From NCBI GenBank assembly GCA_029213265.1, contig JARGNG010000011.1:82712-146711 (forward strand): a stretch of 64,000 bases of DNA, in the 5' to 3' direction. Of this stretch, positions 25,427-34,671 are shown one piece after another. The notes below the pieces were generated by a model. The model saw nothing but the letters and a program-made list of their open reading frames with translations. It did not search any database and was not told the origin of the DNA. The position numbers and the translations under genes are program-made. Source of the stretch: Verrucomicrobiales bacterium (GTDB lineage: Bacteria > Verrucomicrobiota > Verrucomicrobiia > Verrucomicrobiales > DEV007). Positions within the stretch are counted from its first letter, which is position 1; the number at the start of each line of letters is the position of its first letter.

Positions 25427-26260
25427 TTACGAGTCTGCACCGGACCGGGCTACGATCGAAATCCGATGGGCATTGCACTTTTCAACCACCTCCTCTTTCC
25501 CCAGGAGCAGGGTGCAACCCGACTCTACCACGATCGCGCTGACTCCGGCCTCGGCCGCGGTGTCGATCGTCGCCGGTCCCACGACCGGGACATCGAAACG
25601 GAAATCCTGATTCGGCTTCGACACTTTCACCATCATGGCATCCCCTTTTCCGAGGGACCCTCCCCGCTTCACCGCTTCGTTGGTACCTTCGAATGCCTCC
25701 ACCGCCAGAACGGTCCCCTTTTTTACGACCACGGTCTGGCCGATATCGAGGCGGCTCGTTTCTTTCGCGATGCGAAATCCGAACGCGGCATCCTCCTCCT
25801 GCCGTTCGGAAAGCTCCGGACCACAAACGTGCCCGGAACCCGGGAGAAGATCGTCCAGATAGGTTGTCGCCGGCAGAAGCGTGATCCCGTCTTTGGCAAG
25901 TTCTTCTCCGATCGCTCCGAACAGAGTCTCGGCATTGCGCTCTTTGACCCGCCCGAGCACTTTGAGGGTGCGTAGATCAGGGCGGAGATCAAAAAGATTC
26001 TTCGGAGCAATCTGACCTACCATGACGGCTTCCGTGACGCCGTGTTTGAGAAAAAATTTGATCATCTTACCCAACTGCCCGACTCGAAACCAATCCATTT
26101 CATCTACGAGGTACACGAGATCAGGATCAGTTTCATCCGTGAAGGCGGCAGCCGCGAGAGTCTTCACGCCGGCCTTTCTCGCAGCACGTGCAAAGGTCTC
26201 CGGATAGATTCCGTTTCCGGCGATGATTCCAATCGTTTCGCTGATCGTGGTCGTGCTCAT
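25427..26260 (-). CDS. lpxI: UDP-2,3-diacylglucosamine pyrophosphatase LpxI
   Basis: A 277-residue DUF1009 protein. Visible features include the N-terminal GIIAGNGIYPE, the central GQIAPKNLFDLRPDLR, and the C-terminal domain with AVEAFEGTNEAVKRGG and GPATIDTAAEAG. LpxI cleaves UDP-2,3-diacylglucosamine to lipid X and UMP in the Raetz pathway and replaces LpxH in many bacteria. This indicates a lipid A-containing outer membrane. Its start overlaps the stop of the EamA transporter gene (ATGA), and a Gfo/Idh gene follows 63 bases later. Confidence 0.92.
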   Translation of the reverse strand: MSTTTISETIGIIAGNGIYPETFARAARKAGVKTLAAAAFTDETDPDLVYLVDEMDWFRVGQLGKMIKFFLKHGVTEAVMVGQIAPKNLFDLRPDLRTLKVLGRVKERNAETLFGAIGEELAKDGITLLPATTYLDDLLPGSGHVCGPELSERQEEDAAFGFRIAKETSRLDIGQTVVVKKGTVLAVEAFEGTNEAVKRGGSLGKGDAMMVKVSKPNQDFRFDVPVVGPATIDTAAEAGVSAIVVESGCTLLLGKEEVVEKCNAHRISIVARSGADS

Positions 26261-27168
26261 GTCAGGGCTTCAATTAGGGATCGATCGATCACCGCAATGA
26301 TGATCGCGGCCGTCAAAATCACGGTTCCAATGACGCGCCAGAGAAAACTCTTTCCGCTGTCACGGTGTTCAGTGTTTCCCAAAAAGGTCCCAAACACAAC
26401 CACGAGAACGATGACCCAGAGGGCACGGGAAGCATACACAACATTGATCCCCGTGGCATCGTCAAAAAAGCTCAGGGAAAGACCGATCAGCATCGCTTGC
26501 AGTCCGATACAAAAAGCGGCCGACCAGGCCCAGGTGGCTCCCGACCTGGGCAGGCGTAAAGTCGGTCGCCCCTGAAACAACCACATTACAAGGGAGAGCA
26601 ACGCAACCAGGAGCGTGCCCACGGCGAGAAAGGAAACCGCTCCGAAATCGCCGGCCCACCAGTTGACGAGAACATCGCAGAGCCCGAAAAACGCCGCACT
26701 TGCAAGGGTCACGAGCACGGTAAAGAAGAGGTGCCTACCCATTTTCAGATCCGTCAAACCCGTGACAAAGATTCCAACGGCAGTGAGAATGGCTGCGATC
26801 CATAGAGCCGGACTGAGTTCCTTCCCCGTCAGGAGAACCACACCAATCGCTACAAACACGACTTTCGTTCCCATGATCGGAGTCACGAGGGAAACATCTC
26901 CGCGTTTAATTCCGAGAAAAGTGAGCCAGGTTCCCGCAAAGAAGGCGACGCCCATAATCAGCGGCTTATAGATCTCTGCCCAGTTCACCGGCGTCTTTTC
27001 GATCACGAAAAGAGGAAGGAACAGGATGCCCATAACGAAGTTGGTGAGATGGAACGACTGGTCCATCGAAACCCCCTCCTTGAGCGCCCGCTTGATCGCG
27101 ATCGATCCGAGCGCGTAGATGATCGCTGCACCCAGAGGGAGAAGGAGATAAATGGGGAACGGTGACAC
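26257..27168 (-). CDS. EamA/DMT-superfamily transporter
   Basis: A 303-residue protein starting with GTG, with about ten membrane helices in two EamA-like halves; the first contains GSIAIKRAL and GVAFFAGTWLTFLGIKRGDVSLVTPI. DMT transporters export small metabolites or carry lipid-linked sugars. It overlaps lpxI by four bases, so it is translationally coupled to a lipid A gene. A role in moving an undecaprenyl-linked or nucleotide-sugar precursor is therefore possible but unproven. Confidence 0.8.
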   Translation of the reverse strand: MSPFPIYLLLPLGAAIIYALGSIAIKRALKEGVSMDQSFHLTNFVMGILFLPLFVIEKTPVNWAEIYKPLIMGVAFFAGTWLTFLGIKRGDVSLVTPIMGTKVVFVAIGVVLLTGKELSPALWIAAILTAVGIFVTGLTDLKMGRHLFFTVLVTLASAAFFGLCDVLVNWWAGDFGAVSFLAVGTLLVALLSLVMWLFQGRPTLRLPRSGATWAWSAAFCIGLQAMLIGLSLSFFDDATGINVVYASRALWVIVLVVVFGTFLGNTEHRDSGKSFLWRVIGTVILTAAIIIAVIDRSLIEALT

Positions 27169-27255
27169 GCGGCCACTGTCGCGAACGCGGTGGCCCGGTC
27201 AAAAGAAATGTCGATGCTCTCTTACCATGTCCCCACGTCGCTGGAAGAACTCAAC

Positions 27256-28917
27256 CTACTGAGCAAAAGGCAGAACAAAGGAAAGGATCACGCTCATGAG
27301 AAAGGAGGTAACTCCCAGCACGGCCAGGAGCGGTGTCCATGATTTCAACGCCTCCGCCTCCGTCAACCCACTCATCTTGGAGAAAATCCAGAACCCGCTG
27401 TCATTCATCCACGAGCCGACCAATCCGCCTCCGCCAATGGCGGTGGCGAGATACACCGGGTGAAAGCCGAGGTCCATTCCCTGGATCATCGCAGCGATCA
27501 TTCCCGAAGCGGTAATCACCGCGACCGTAGTGGATCCCTGGGCCACTTTGAGAAGCGCTGAGATTCCGAATGCGAGGAATAGCAAGCCGACACCGGCCCC
27601 GCCACCCGAGGTGTCAAACATACCGGCGATTGCGGGGCCAATCTGCGCGGCCGCCAACATGGCTCCGAACGCACCCCCCGCTGCTGTGATTAAAATAATG
27701 AGGCCACCACTCATGAGGGCCGATTCCATCATTTCGGAAAACTCGACCTTGGTTGGTTTGCAGCTCCGAACGTAGAGAAGGACGGCAATCACCGCTGAGA
27801 TGAGGAGCGCGAAGTTGGCGTTTCCATACACCTTGCTGACGTTCGCGGCTTTGCGCGCCGAGGTATCCCAGGTATGGCGGGCGAGGATCGCTTCCGGAAG
27901 CACGGCTTCGAGGGCCTTTCGATTCTCGTGCTCGACAATCGCGAGGTTCGAGCGCCCGAGACTCTTCCCGGTGGAAAACGCTTCCCGGTCCTTCAAAGCA
28001 GAGTTCAAAGCCGTCGCAACGGCCTCTTGATCCGCACCTTCGGCCATGCCTCTTTCTTTCAGCATGGCCAGCACTCCGTCGTCTGAACCGGCGATGGCGG
28101 CTTTTAATCCAGCGAGGTCGACGATTTGTTCCGCCGAAACCTGAGCCGCACGCTCCCCGTTTGCTTTCGTTTCCAGCGCCGTATTCAACCCGATCATGAG
28201 AACGGGAAGCAAAATCGGCAGCAGGGAGACAAACAATCCGGGCAGCTTGCGGTCCACGACCGGCCCTTCCTCCATCTCCTCTTCCCCGGGAAGCGGGCGC
28301 ATTTCGATCGGCATCCGCTTGTCGAGCCAGGAGGCAAAAATCAAACCGGCAATCGCCGAAGGAATCCCAACGAGGGCCCCGATACCGATCATCATTCCCA
28401 AATCCACCCCGAGTTGCTGGGCCATGAGAAGCGGGCCCGGTGTCGGTGGCACCAGCGTGTGAGTCACCGCTGCCCCCGCAGAGATCGCGAGCACGTATTT
28501 GAGATAGTGTTTCTTCGTGCTGCGGAAAAGCGAGCGAGCCAGTGGCACGAGGAGATAAAACACGGTGTCGAAGAACACAGGAATCGAGAGAACAAAGCCG
28601 CTTCCACTCAAGGCAAATGACGATCGTTTCTCCCCGAGGGCACCGACAAAAGCCTGCACGATCCGGTCGGCGGCGCCACTGTCCATGAGGCACTTACCAA
28701 TGACCGCAGCGAGCGCGATAACGATTCCAATGCCTCCCGCCGTGCCGCCGAAGGCACTGGCAACCCGGGAAACCTTGTCCGCAATTTCACCGGGAGCTAG
28801 AAAGCTAACGACCAGTGCAGCCGTGATAAGGGCAATGAAAGCATTGATTCGCAAACCAATGATCATGCCGATGACAATCGCCACACCGACAAACAAAATG
28901 AAAAAAGGATGATCCAT
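27256..28917 (-). CDS. GntP-family permease with a large hydrophilic insert
   Basis: The ATG at 28917 is preferred over the upstream GTG/TTG frame, giving 553 residues. Membrane helices and motifs such as [22 protein letters not shown] and [12 protein letters not shown] identify a gluconate/organic-acid:H+ symporter of the GntP family. Typical members are about 440-460 residues. The excess is a polar, helical segment at about 248-367 (starting ALETKANGE, ending SKVYGNANF) between two membrane helices. The insert is in frame and has normal codon use. It may be a soluble regulatory domain. No sugar-acid kinase is adjacent. Confidence 0.85.
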   Translation of the reverse strand: MDHPFFILFVGVAIVIGMIIGLRINAFIALITAALVVSFLAPGEIADKVSRVASAFGGTAGGIGIVIALAAVIGKCLMDSGAADRIVQAFVGALGEKRSSFALSGSGFVLSIPVFFDTVFYLLVPLARSLFRSTKKHYLKYVLAISAGAAVTHTLVPPTPGPLLMAQQLGVDLGMMIGIGALVGIPSAIAGLIFASWLDKRMPIEMRPLPGEEEMEEGPVVDRKLPGLFVSLLPILLPVLMIGLNTALETKANGERAAQVSAEQIVDLAGLKAAIAGSDDGVLAMLKERGMAEGADQEAVATALNSALKDREAFSTGKSLGRSNLAIVEHENRKALEAVLPEAILARHTWDTSARKAANVSKVYGNANFALLISAVIAVLLYVRSCKPTKVEFSEMMESALMSGGLIILITAAGGAFGAMLAAAQIGPAIAGMFDTSGGGAGVGLLFLAFGISALLKVAQGSTTVAVITASGMIAAMIQGMDLGFHPVYLATAIGGGGLVGSWMNDSGFWIFSKMSGLTEAEALKSWTPLLAVLGVTSFLMSVILSFVLPFAQ

Positions 28918-28986
28918 AGATGGCGGGAGAGTGACAGGATCACAAAAAAATGACAACCCCGAATTGCTTCGAATCTGACCGGCCCT

Positions 28987-30015
28987 CTATCGCTGGCCTT
29001 CAACCAGCGACGAAGTGGAGAGCGCACTCCAGTCGTCCGTCACCGGACTGGGTGACTTTTCGGACTGAGATTGTGAAACCACAGCTTCGACATTCTCGAC
29101 CGCTTCGGCCTCGATTTCCTTCAGCGCGGATTCTTCCGCGTACCCTTCCGAAAGCAACATGGCACGGGAACTGACGAGGCAATCCTTCCCGTATTTTCCG
29201 GCGCGCACGGAATCAGGCACATACTTGGCATCATCGTGCTCTCCATGCCCGGACAGGCGGAGAAGTTTTCCAACGACAAACTGGGGCCCCTCGCCACTTC
29301 TTGCCTTTTCCGCAGCCTCCTGAAAGGTTCGCAGGCACTCGTCCAGATTCGTTCCATCGATTGAATAGGAGGGAATTCCATAACCGATCGCGCGATCGAC
29401 CAGGTCCTCGCAGGCATACTGACTCGTCGTAGGCGTGGAGTAGGCAAACTGATTGTCAGCGACCGCAATCACAACGGGAAGCTTTTCCACGGCCGCCTGA
29501 TTCACTCCTTCGTGAAAGGCACCCGTCGAAGTGCAGCCGTCACCGGCGGTAACCCCGGCGATACAGCTGGTCTTCCCGCGAAAGCGTTTCGCGATCATCA
29601 TGCCGTTCACGACGGATACCGAGGAACCGAGGTGGCTGATCATCGCCGGCAATCCTTCCGCGGGCCGACCGCGGTGAATGTTTCCATCGCGACCTCTCAT
29701 CGGTCCCTCCACCGATCCGAGATAGGTTCGCGCAGCGTCAAGGATCGATTCGCCAAATGCCATGCGCCCTCCCTGGTCACGAATCAAGCCGGCAAACACA
29801 TCGCCGGACTTTTGATCCAACTGCATTCCCAGGGCCACGCTGAAGGCTTCCTGCCCACGTCCCAGGTAGACACCGCCCACCACCTTTCCGGCACGATAGA
29901 GCGCACCGATTTTATCTTCGAATGTCCGGGCGAGAAACATCCAGCGGTAGGCATCGACGAACCGGTCGCGGGAAACCTGAATATCCGGGGCCGATTGTGA
30001 AAATCTCTCGGGCAT
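28987..30015 (-). CDS. Thiamine-diphosphate E1 alpha subunit of a 2-oxoacid dehydrogenase
   Basis: The frame reaches 30081, but the ATG at 30015 gives the usual short leader (342 residues). The ThDP motif runs from GDG (158-160) to the Asn in VADNQF (188). RTFEDKIGALYRAGKVVGGVYLGRGQEA and GNIHRGRP are typical of PdhA/AcoA/BkdA proteins. The partner E1 beta, E2 and E3 genes are not next to it; GntP lies downstream and a DUF2934 gene is divergent. A single-gene E1 alpha is unusual, so the beta subunit is presumably elsewhere. Pyruvate, acetoin and branched-chain 2-oxoacids are all possible substrates. Confidence 0.82.
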   Translation of the reverse strand: MPERFSQSAPDIQVSRDRFVDAYRWMFLARTFEDKIGALYRAGKVVGGVYLGRGQEAFSVALGMQLDQKSGDVFAGLIRDQGGRMAFGESILDAARTYLGSVEGPMRGRDGNIHRGRPAEGLPAMISHLGSSVSVVNGMMIAKRFRGKTSCIAGVTAGDGCTSTGAFHEGVNQAAVEKLPVVIAVADNQFAYSTPTTSQYACEDLVDRAIGYGIPSYSIDGTNLDECLRTFQEAAEKARSGEGPQFVVGKLLRLSGHGEHDDAKYVPDSVRAGKYGKDCLVSSRAMLLSEGYAEESALKEIEAEAVENVEAVVSQSQSEKSPSPVTDDWSALSTSSLVEGQR

Positions 30016-30208
30016 AACGGATTGTGAATGCAGGCGACGATGCCGCAACGACTTTCTTGTAGGAGAAACAGAAAACCCCATATCTCAAAAGGACCGAAAT
30101 ATGCGTCCGAAACCGCAGGAAGTTGTCTCAACTTTCACATGACAAGCGAAAGGTTCCCGCTATTTTATTCATACTTCTTAATTATCAACTCTATCGAAAT
30201 TTTACGAT

Positions 30209-30613
30209 ATGACCTCGACTGATTCCACCACGCAAATCAAAACGGCCGACCTGGCCTACTTCTTTTTCCTGGAGCGCCAACGCCTGGGCCTTCCCGGATC
30301 AGAGCATGACGACTGGGTGCGTGCCGAAGAGCAGCTTCGCAATCACCCTACCCCACCTCCTGCGCAGACTATGGCGCCGAAAAAAGTAAAAACAGCAGCT
30401 AAGTCTCTTTCTAGCAATGATACGCCTGTCAGATCAATCAAGGGAATCGGTCCGCGTGTTGCCGCTGAGTTGAAATTGGTCGGAGTCACCACCTGTGAGC
30501 AGCTGGCCATCTGGAGTCTCTCCGACTTCGGTGAAAAGCTGCCCCGTCTAACCGCCCGCGCCCGCAGTGGAGAGTGGATGGAGCAGGCCCGGAAGCTCGC
30601 TGGCGATTCCTGA
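30209..30613 (+). CDS. DUF2934 plus helix-hairpin-helix protein
   Basis: A 134-residue protein. Residues about 12-45 (LAYFFFLERQRLGLPGSEHDDW) resemble DUF2934. A basic Pro/Lys linker follows. Residues about 75-130 hold a helix-hairpin-helix motif, IKGIGPRVAAELKLVGVTTCEQLAIW, of the type that binds DNA or helps assemble protein complexes. The 193-base gap before it is AT-rich and could hold the promoter. The gene is 65 bases ahead of proC on the same strand. Function unknown; nucleic-acid contact is the best guess. Confidence 0.7.
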   Translation: MTSTDSTTQIKTADLAYFFFLERQRLGLPGSEHDDWVRAEEQLRNHPTPPPAQTMAPKKVKTAAKSLSSNDTPVRSIKGIGPRVAAELKLVGVTTCEQLAIWSLSDFGEKLPRLTARARSGEWMEQARKLAGDS

Positions 30614-30678
30614 AGTCAGCCGACTTTCTCGCAAATTTCCCTCTGACGGGCTTCTCATTCTACGCTAGCCTCCTTCCT

Positions 30679-31476
30679 ATGAAACTTGGAGTCATCGGCT
30701 GTGGAAAAATGGGACGGGCCCTCGTCGGGGGAATTCTCAATGCAGGAATCTGCGAGGCGGAAAACGTCTTTGTGTATGATTCCTATGCGGACGCCGCTGC
30801 GTCCATGGCAGCCGAGCTCGGTGTCATGCAAGTCGGATCCAATGCGGAAGTGGTCACCCACTCCGAAGTCGTTCTTCTCTGCGTAAAGCCCCAGGGATTT
30901 GCCAACATGCTGGCCGAACTCGGCGATTCGGCAGATCGACTTCTCATTTCGATCGCTGCCGGAACGCAAATTGCCAGGATCGAAACAGGAAGTGACAACA
31001 AGCATCGCGTCATTCGGGTGATGCCTAACACCCCCGCCCTCGTCGGGAAAGGAGCATCCGCCTATGCACTCGGTTCCAGAGCGAACGAAGCGGATGCAAA
31101 AATCACAGAATCTCTTCTCAATGCGGTCGGATACTCCTGCCGCGTCGAAGAAACCGCCCTCGATGGAGTGACCGCACTCAGCGGAAGCGGTCCGGCCTAC
31201 GTGTTTCTCCTCATTGAATCCCTCGTTGCTGCCGGGATCGAACAAGGCCTCACGCCCGAGATCGCCCACGATCTCGCCGCTCACACCGTGGCGGGTGCGG
31301 CCGAGCTACTCTTGCAGAGCAACGAATCCCCCGGCCAGCTTCGCGAAAACGTGACCAGCCCCAACGGAACCACTTTCGCCGCGCTGGAATCCTTTCGTGC
31401 CGACCACTTTTCTGAAATCGTAAATCGAGCGGTAGCGGCCGCAGCAGATCGCTCCCGCGAGCTTGGAAAAGCCTAG
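30679..31476 (+). CDS. proC: Pyrroline-5-carboxylate reductase
   Basis: The frame opens at 30574, but the ATG at 30679 directly precedes the NAD(P)-binding motif LGVIGCGKMGRALVGGIL, so the product is 265 residues, normal for ProC. Further motifs: VIRVMPNTPALVGKGA and the C-terminal ALSGSGPAYVFLLIE and SPNGTT. It makes the last step of proline synthesis. It heads a run of plus-strand genes (pyrophosphorylase, ridA, PLP enzyme) with short gaps. RidA proteins and proC are often neighbours. Confidence 0.93.
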   Translation: MKLGVIGCGKMGRALVGGILNAGICEAENVFVYDSYADAAASMAAELGVMQVGSNAEVVTHSEVVLLCVKPQGFANMLAELGDSADRLLISIAAGTQIARIETGSDNKHRVIRVMPNTPALVGKGASAYALGSRANEADAKITESLLNAVGYSCRVEETALDGVTALSGSGPAYVFLLIESLVAAGIEQGLTPEIAHDLAAHTVAGAAELLLQSNESPGQLRENVTSPNGTTFAALESFRADHFSEIVNRAVAAAADRSRELGKA

Positions 31477-31534
31477 TCAGCTTCCCCATGTCGGATTCGT
31501 AACTTTCTTCGCTCACAAATTTCCAGCAATCCCC

Positions 31535-32959
31535 ATGAAAACCCCACGCGAACATTTCGAAGAAAACGACCAGGGACAGGTCTTTGCATTTTATGACTCT
31601 CTTTCTGATGAGGAAAAAGTAAACCTCGATCAGCAGGCTGCCGAAATCGATCTCAACGAACTGGATCGACTCGTCGACACCCTCGTTCGCCACCCCGGTG
31701 GCGGCAATGAGTCGATCGCTGACTCGCTTGAGCCGGCGGACTGCATTCCCCTGCCCCGGAGTGGAGGCCACCAGGCACTCTGGGAGGAAGCCACCGAAAA
31801 AGGAGAAGCCGCTCTCCGTGCCGGCCGCGTCGCCGCGTTTACGGTAGCCGGCGGACAGGGAACCCGACTGGGATACGACGGTCCCAAAGGTACTTTCGGA
31901 GTGACTCCGGTTTTGCAGAAATCTCTCTTCCAGGTTTTCGCCGAAAAGATCCTCGCCTCGAGCCGGGCCTATGGGAAACCGATCCCGTGGTACATTCTCA
32001 CTTCGATCATCAACCATGAGGCGACCGTCGCATTTTTCGAAGAGAACGAATACTTTGGACTGCCTTCCGACAAGGTTCACTTTTTCAGTCAGGGACTGAT
32101 GCCCGCAGTCGACGATGACGGGAAAATCCTACTTTCCGGAAGGGGACAGATTGCCCTCAGCCCCGACGGACACGGCGGCGCACTGCGGGCGCTGGTTCGA
32201 TCCGGATCCATTCGTGAAATGGAAGCCGATGGCATCGATGTGATCAGCTATTTTCAGGTCGACAATCCGCTGGTCCGCTGCATCGACCCGGCCTTTATCG
32301 GCTTTCACCTTCTTCATGATTCCGAGCTTTCCAGCAAGATGGTCCCCAAGGCCTATGCGGAAGAAAAAGTCGGTGTCTTCTGCCAACAGGGCGGCAAGTC
32401 ACTCGTGGTCGAATACAGCGATCTTCCGGATCGTCTCGCCGGGGAAACAACGGACGATGGCGAACTCCGGTTTCGTGCGGGAAGCATCGCCATCCACATC
32501 TTCAGTCGCTCCTTTGTCGACCGGCTTGGCAGTGGAATCGATGAATCGGCCAAACTCCCTTTTCACCTCGCCAACAAGAAAGTTCCTTTCCTCGACGCAT
32601 CGGGAAGCTTGCAGGAGCCGACCGATCCAAACGCCTACAAGTTCGAGATGTTCGTCTTCGATGCTCTTCCTTTTGCGAAGAATCCTGTGATCATCGAAAC
32701 CGCGCGGGAGGATGATTTCTCGCCGGTCAAAAATGCCGATGGCGTCGACTCACCGCAAACCTGTCGTGACGATCAACTCCGCCAGTATGCCCGCTGGGCG
32801 AAGGCTGCAGGAATCGATCTGGCAACGGATGAAACCGGCCTCCCCGGAATCAGCTTCGAGGTTTCGCCCTTTTTCGGCGACAACGAGGACCGCTTCGCCG
32901 CCTCCTGGGACGCTCTCACGCACAAACCTGAGTTGACGGACGGCCTCGTTCTGGTGTAA
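31535..32959 (+). CDS. Eukaryote-type UDP-sugar pyrophosphorylase (UAP1/UGP family)
   Basis: The ATG at 31535 is chosen over the frame start at 31463, which lies inside proC; the product is 474 residues. The nucleotide-binding loop VAGGQGTRLGYDGPKG and HGGALRAL are typical of the UDPGP family, close to eukaryotic UAP1 (UDP-N-acetylhexosamine pyrophosphorylase). It joins UTP with a sugar-1-phosphate, most likely GlcNAc-1-P, giving UDP-GlcNAc for peptidoglycan and lipid A. Bacteria normally use GlmU; UAP1-like enzymes are common in PVC bacteria. Confidence 0.85.
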   Translation: MKTPREHFEENDQGQVFAFYDSLSDEEKVNLDQQAAEIDLNELDRLVDTLVRHPGGGNESIADSLEPADCIPLPRSGGHQALWEEATEKGEAALRAGRVAAFTVAGGQGTRLGYDGPKGTFGVTPVLQKSLFQVFAEKILASSRAYGKPIPWYILTSIINHEATVAFFEENEYFGLPSDKVHFFSQGLMPAVDDDGKILLSGRGQIALSPDGHGGALRALVRSGSIREMEADGIDVISYFQVDNPLVRCIDPAFIGFHLLHDSELSSKMVPKAYAEEKVGVFCQQGGKSLVVEYSDLPDRLAGETTDDGELRFRAGSIAIHIFSRSFVDRLGSGIDESAKLPFHLANKKVPFLDASGSLQEPTDPNAYKFEMFVFDALPFAKNPVIIETAREDDFSPVKNADGVDSPQTCRDDQLRQYARWAKAAGIDLATDETGLPGISFEVSPFFGDNEDRFAASWDALTHKPELTDGLVLV

Positions 32960-32971
32960 GTCGGCAGCACT

Positions 32972-33436
32972 ATGAGTGCTGATGCCCGTCTTGAAGAACT
33001 TGGAATTTCCCTCCCTCCTCCGCCCAAAGAAATGGGTGTTTACAAGCTGCTGGTGCAAACCGGCAACCTTGGATACCTCTCCGGCCATGGTCCCTTTCTT
33101 GACGATGGCAGTATCATGACCGGCCGTCTCGGCGAAGATGTGACGCTGGAGGAAGGTCAGGCCGTGGCCCGACAGGTGGGACTCAACCTGCTTGCTACAT
33201 TGAAAGACAAACTGGGTTCGCTCGACCGGGTCTCCCGCCTCATCAAGACCCTCGCCCTCGTGAATTGCACAGACGACTTTTACGACCAGCCCGCCGTCAT
33301 CAACGGCTTTTCCGATCTCTTCGCCGAGGTGTTCGGGGAGGAAGCCGGAATTGGCGCCCGCAGTGCCATGGGCACCAATTCGCTTCCCGGGAACATCCCG
33401 GTGGAGATTGAAATCATCGTCGAAATCAAGGATTGA
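32972..33436 (+). CDS. RidA-family enamine/imine deaminase
   Basis: A 154-residue YjgF/RidA protein with YKLLVQTGNLGYLSGHGPF near the N-terminus, GLNLLATLK in the helix and GARSAMGTNSLPGNIPVEIEIIVE at the C-terminus. The length places it with the longer YjgF subgroup. RidA proteins hydrolyse reactive enamine/imine products of PLP enzymes such as serine/threonine dehydratases. The next gene encodes a PLP enzyme of the D-serine dehydratase/D-threonine aldolase family, which gives a direct reason for the pairing. It starts 12 bases after the pyrophosphorylase gene. Confidence 0.85.
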   Translation: MSADARLEELGISLPPPPKEMGVYKLLVQTGNLGYLSGHGPFLDDGSIMTGRLGEDVTLEEGQAVARQVGLNLLATLKDKLGSLDRVSRLIKTLALVNCTDDFYDQPAVINGFSDLFAEVFGEEAGIGARSAMGTNSLPGNIPVEIEIIVEIKD

Positions 33437-33476
33437 GACAGCGCCCGGATTCCAATTTTTTTCCGGCATCCGCACC

Positions 33477-34643
33477 ATGGATGCCGTCAATCACATGAGC
33501 CACGACTTTACGACCCAGGACCCAACAGGGTTGTATGAGGGACTCGACAGGGTTGCCTCGCCCTCCCTGCTCTTTGACGCGGACGCGATCGATCGCAACA
33601 TCCAGCGCATGATCGACATCGCCGGCGGACGCACCGATCTTCTTCGCCCGCACATGAAGACGCACAAGTGTGCCGAAATTTTGAAGCTTCAGATCAAAGC
33701 CGGGATCGACAGGATCAAGTGTGCCACGATTGCCGAAGCCGAACTCGCAGCCATGAGCGGCGTCGCCGATGTGTTGCTCTCGTATCCTCTCGTCGGGCCC
33801 AACGCAGAGCGGTTTTCGGCGCTTGGAAAGGCCTATCCCGATACCACCTTTGCGACGATCGCGGACAGTCCCGAGGGAGTCCTGAGCCTCGCTTCTTTTG
33901 CCAGTCCGGAACACCCGGTCCGGCTCTTTCTCGATCTCGATTGCGGAATGCATCGCACCGGAATCGGAGCCACCGAAGCCGCCGTCGACCTGGTCCGGCA
34001 GATTCAGCAGAACGCCTCGCTTCAGTTTGCAGGCATTCACGCGTATGACGGGCACATTCACGATGCCAGCATCGAAGCGAGAAGAACTGCTTTTTCCGCC
34101 GCCATGGAAGTGCTTGGTGAACTCCTGCAGCGATTTGCTGCGGAAAAGATCGAAGTCCCTCTGATCGTCTCCGGCGGTTCCCCTACCTTTGCCCTTCATG
34201 CTGAGAAGGCGATGTCTGCGGACAGACCGTGGCAATGCTCACCGGGAACCACGCTGCTCTGGGATGCCGGATACGGAACGCATTATCCCGATCTTGCTTT
34301 TGATCCGGCTGCTTTCCTTCTCACCAGGGTGGTCAGCCATCCGGGTGAAACTACGATTTGCGGCGATCTGGGAAACAAGGCGGTTTCCGCGGAAAATCCG
34401 ATCGAAAACCGGGTCCGTTTCCCGGGTGTTCCCGTGGTTCGTTTTGTAGGACAAAGCGAGGAACATCTCGTGATCGAAATCAGCGACCGGGAAAAATATC
34501 CCGTCGGCACCGAGCTTCTCGGAATTCCCTATCATGTCTGTCCCAGCGTCGCCCTTTACCAGCGGGCACGGATTCTTCGATCCGGGGAAGTAACGGAGGA
34601 AGAATGGGAGATCGCGGCGCGAGATCGTCGATTGACGGTGTAG
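33477..34643 (+). CDS. D-serine dehydratase/D-threonine aldolase-like PLP enzyme
   Basis: ATG at 33477 gives 388 residues; an ATG at 33495 is also possible. The N-terminal alanine-racemase-like barrel contains the PLP-lysine segment LLRPHMKTHKC and VSGGSPTFALH. The C-terminal beta domain ends with the metal-site region GIPYHVCPSVAL. An HxC pair there fits the zinc site of D-serine dehydratases, while D-threonine aldolases usually have HxD, so I favour a dehydratase. The product would be an enamine handled by the RidA encoded 40 bases upstream. Cytosolic. Confidence 0.8.
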   Translation: MDAVNHMSHDFTTQDPTGLYEGLDRVASPSLLFDADAIDRNIQRMIDIAGGRTDLLRPHMKTHKCAEILKLQIKAGIDRIKCATIAEAELAAMSGVADVLLSYPLVGPNAERFSALGKAYPDTTFATIADSPEGVLSLASFASPEHPVRLFLDLDCGMHRTGIGATEAAVDLVRQIQQNASLQFAGIHAYDGHIHDASIEARRTAFSAAMEVLGELLQRFAAEKIEVPLIVSGGSPTFALHAEKAMSADRPWQCSPGTTLLWDAGYGTHYPDLAFDPAAFLLTRVVSHPGETTICGDLGNKAVSAENPIENRVRFPGVPVVRFVGQSEEHLVIEISDREKYPVGTELLGIPYHVCPSVALYQRARILRSGEVTEEEWEIAARDRRLTV

Positions 34644-34671
34644 GTAGGCAGGGGCTTTGCGTCTACTTTCA

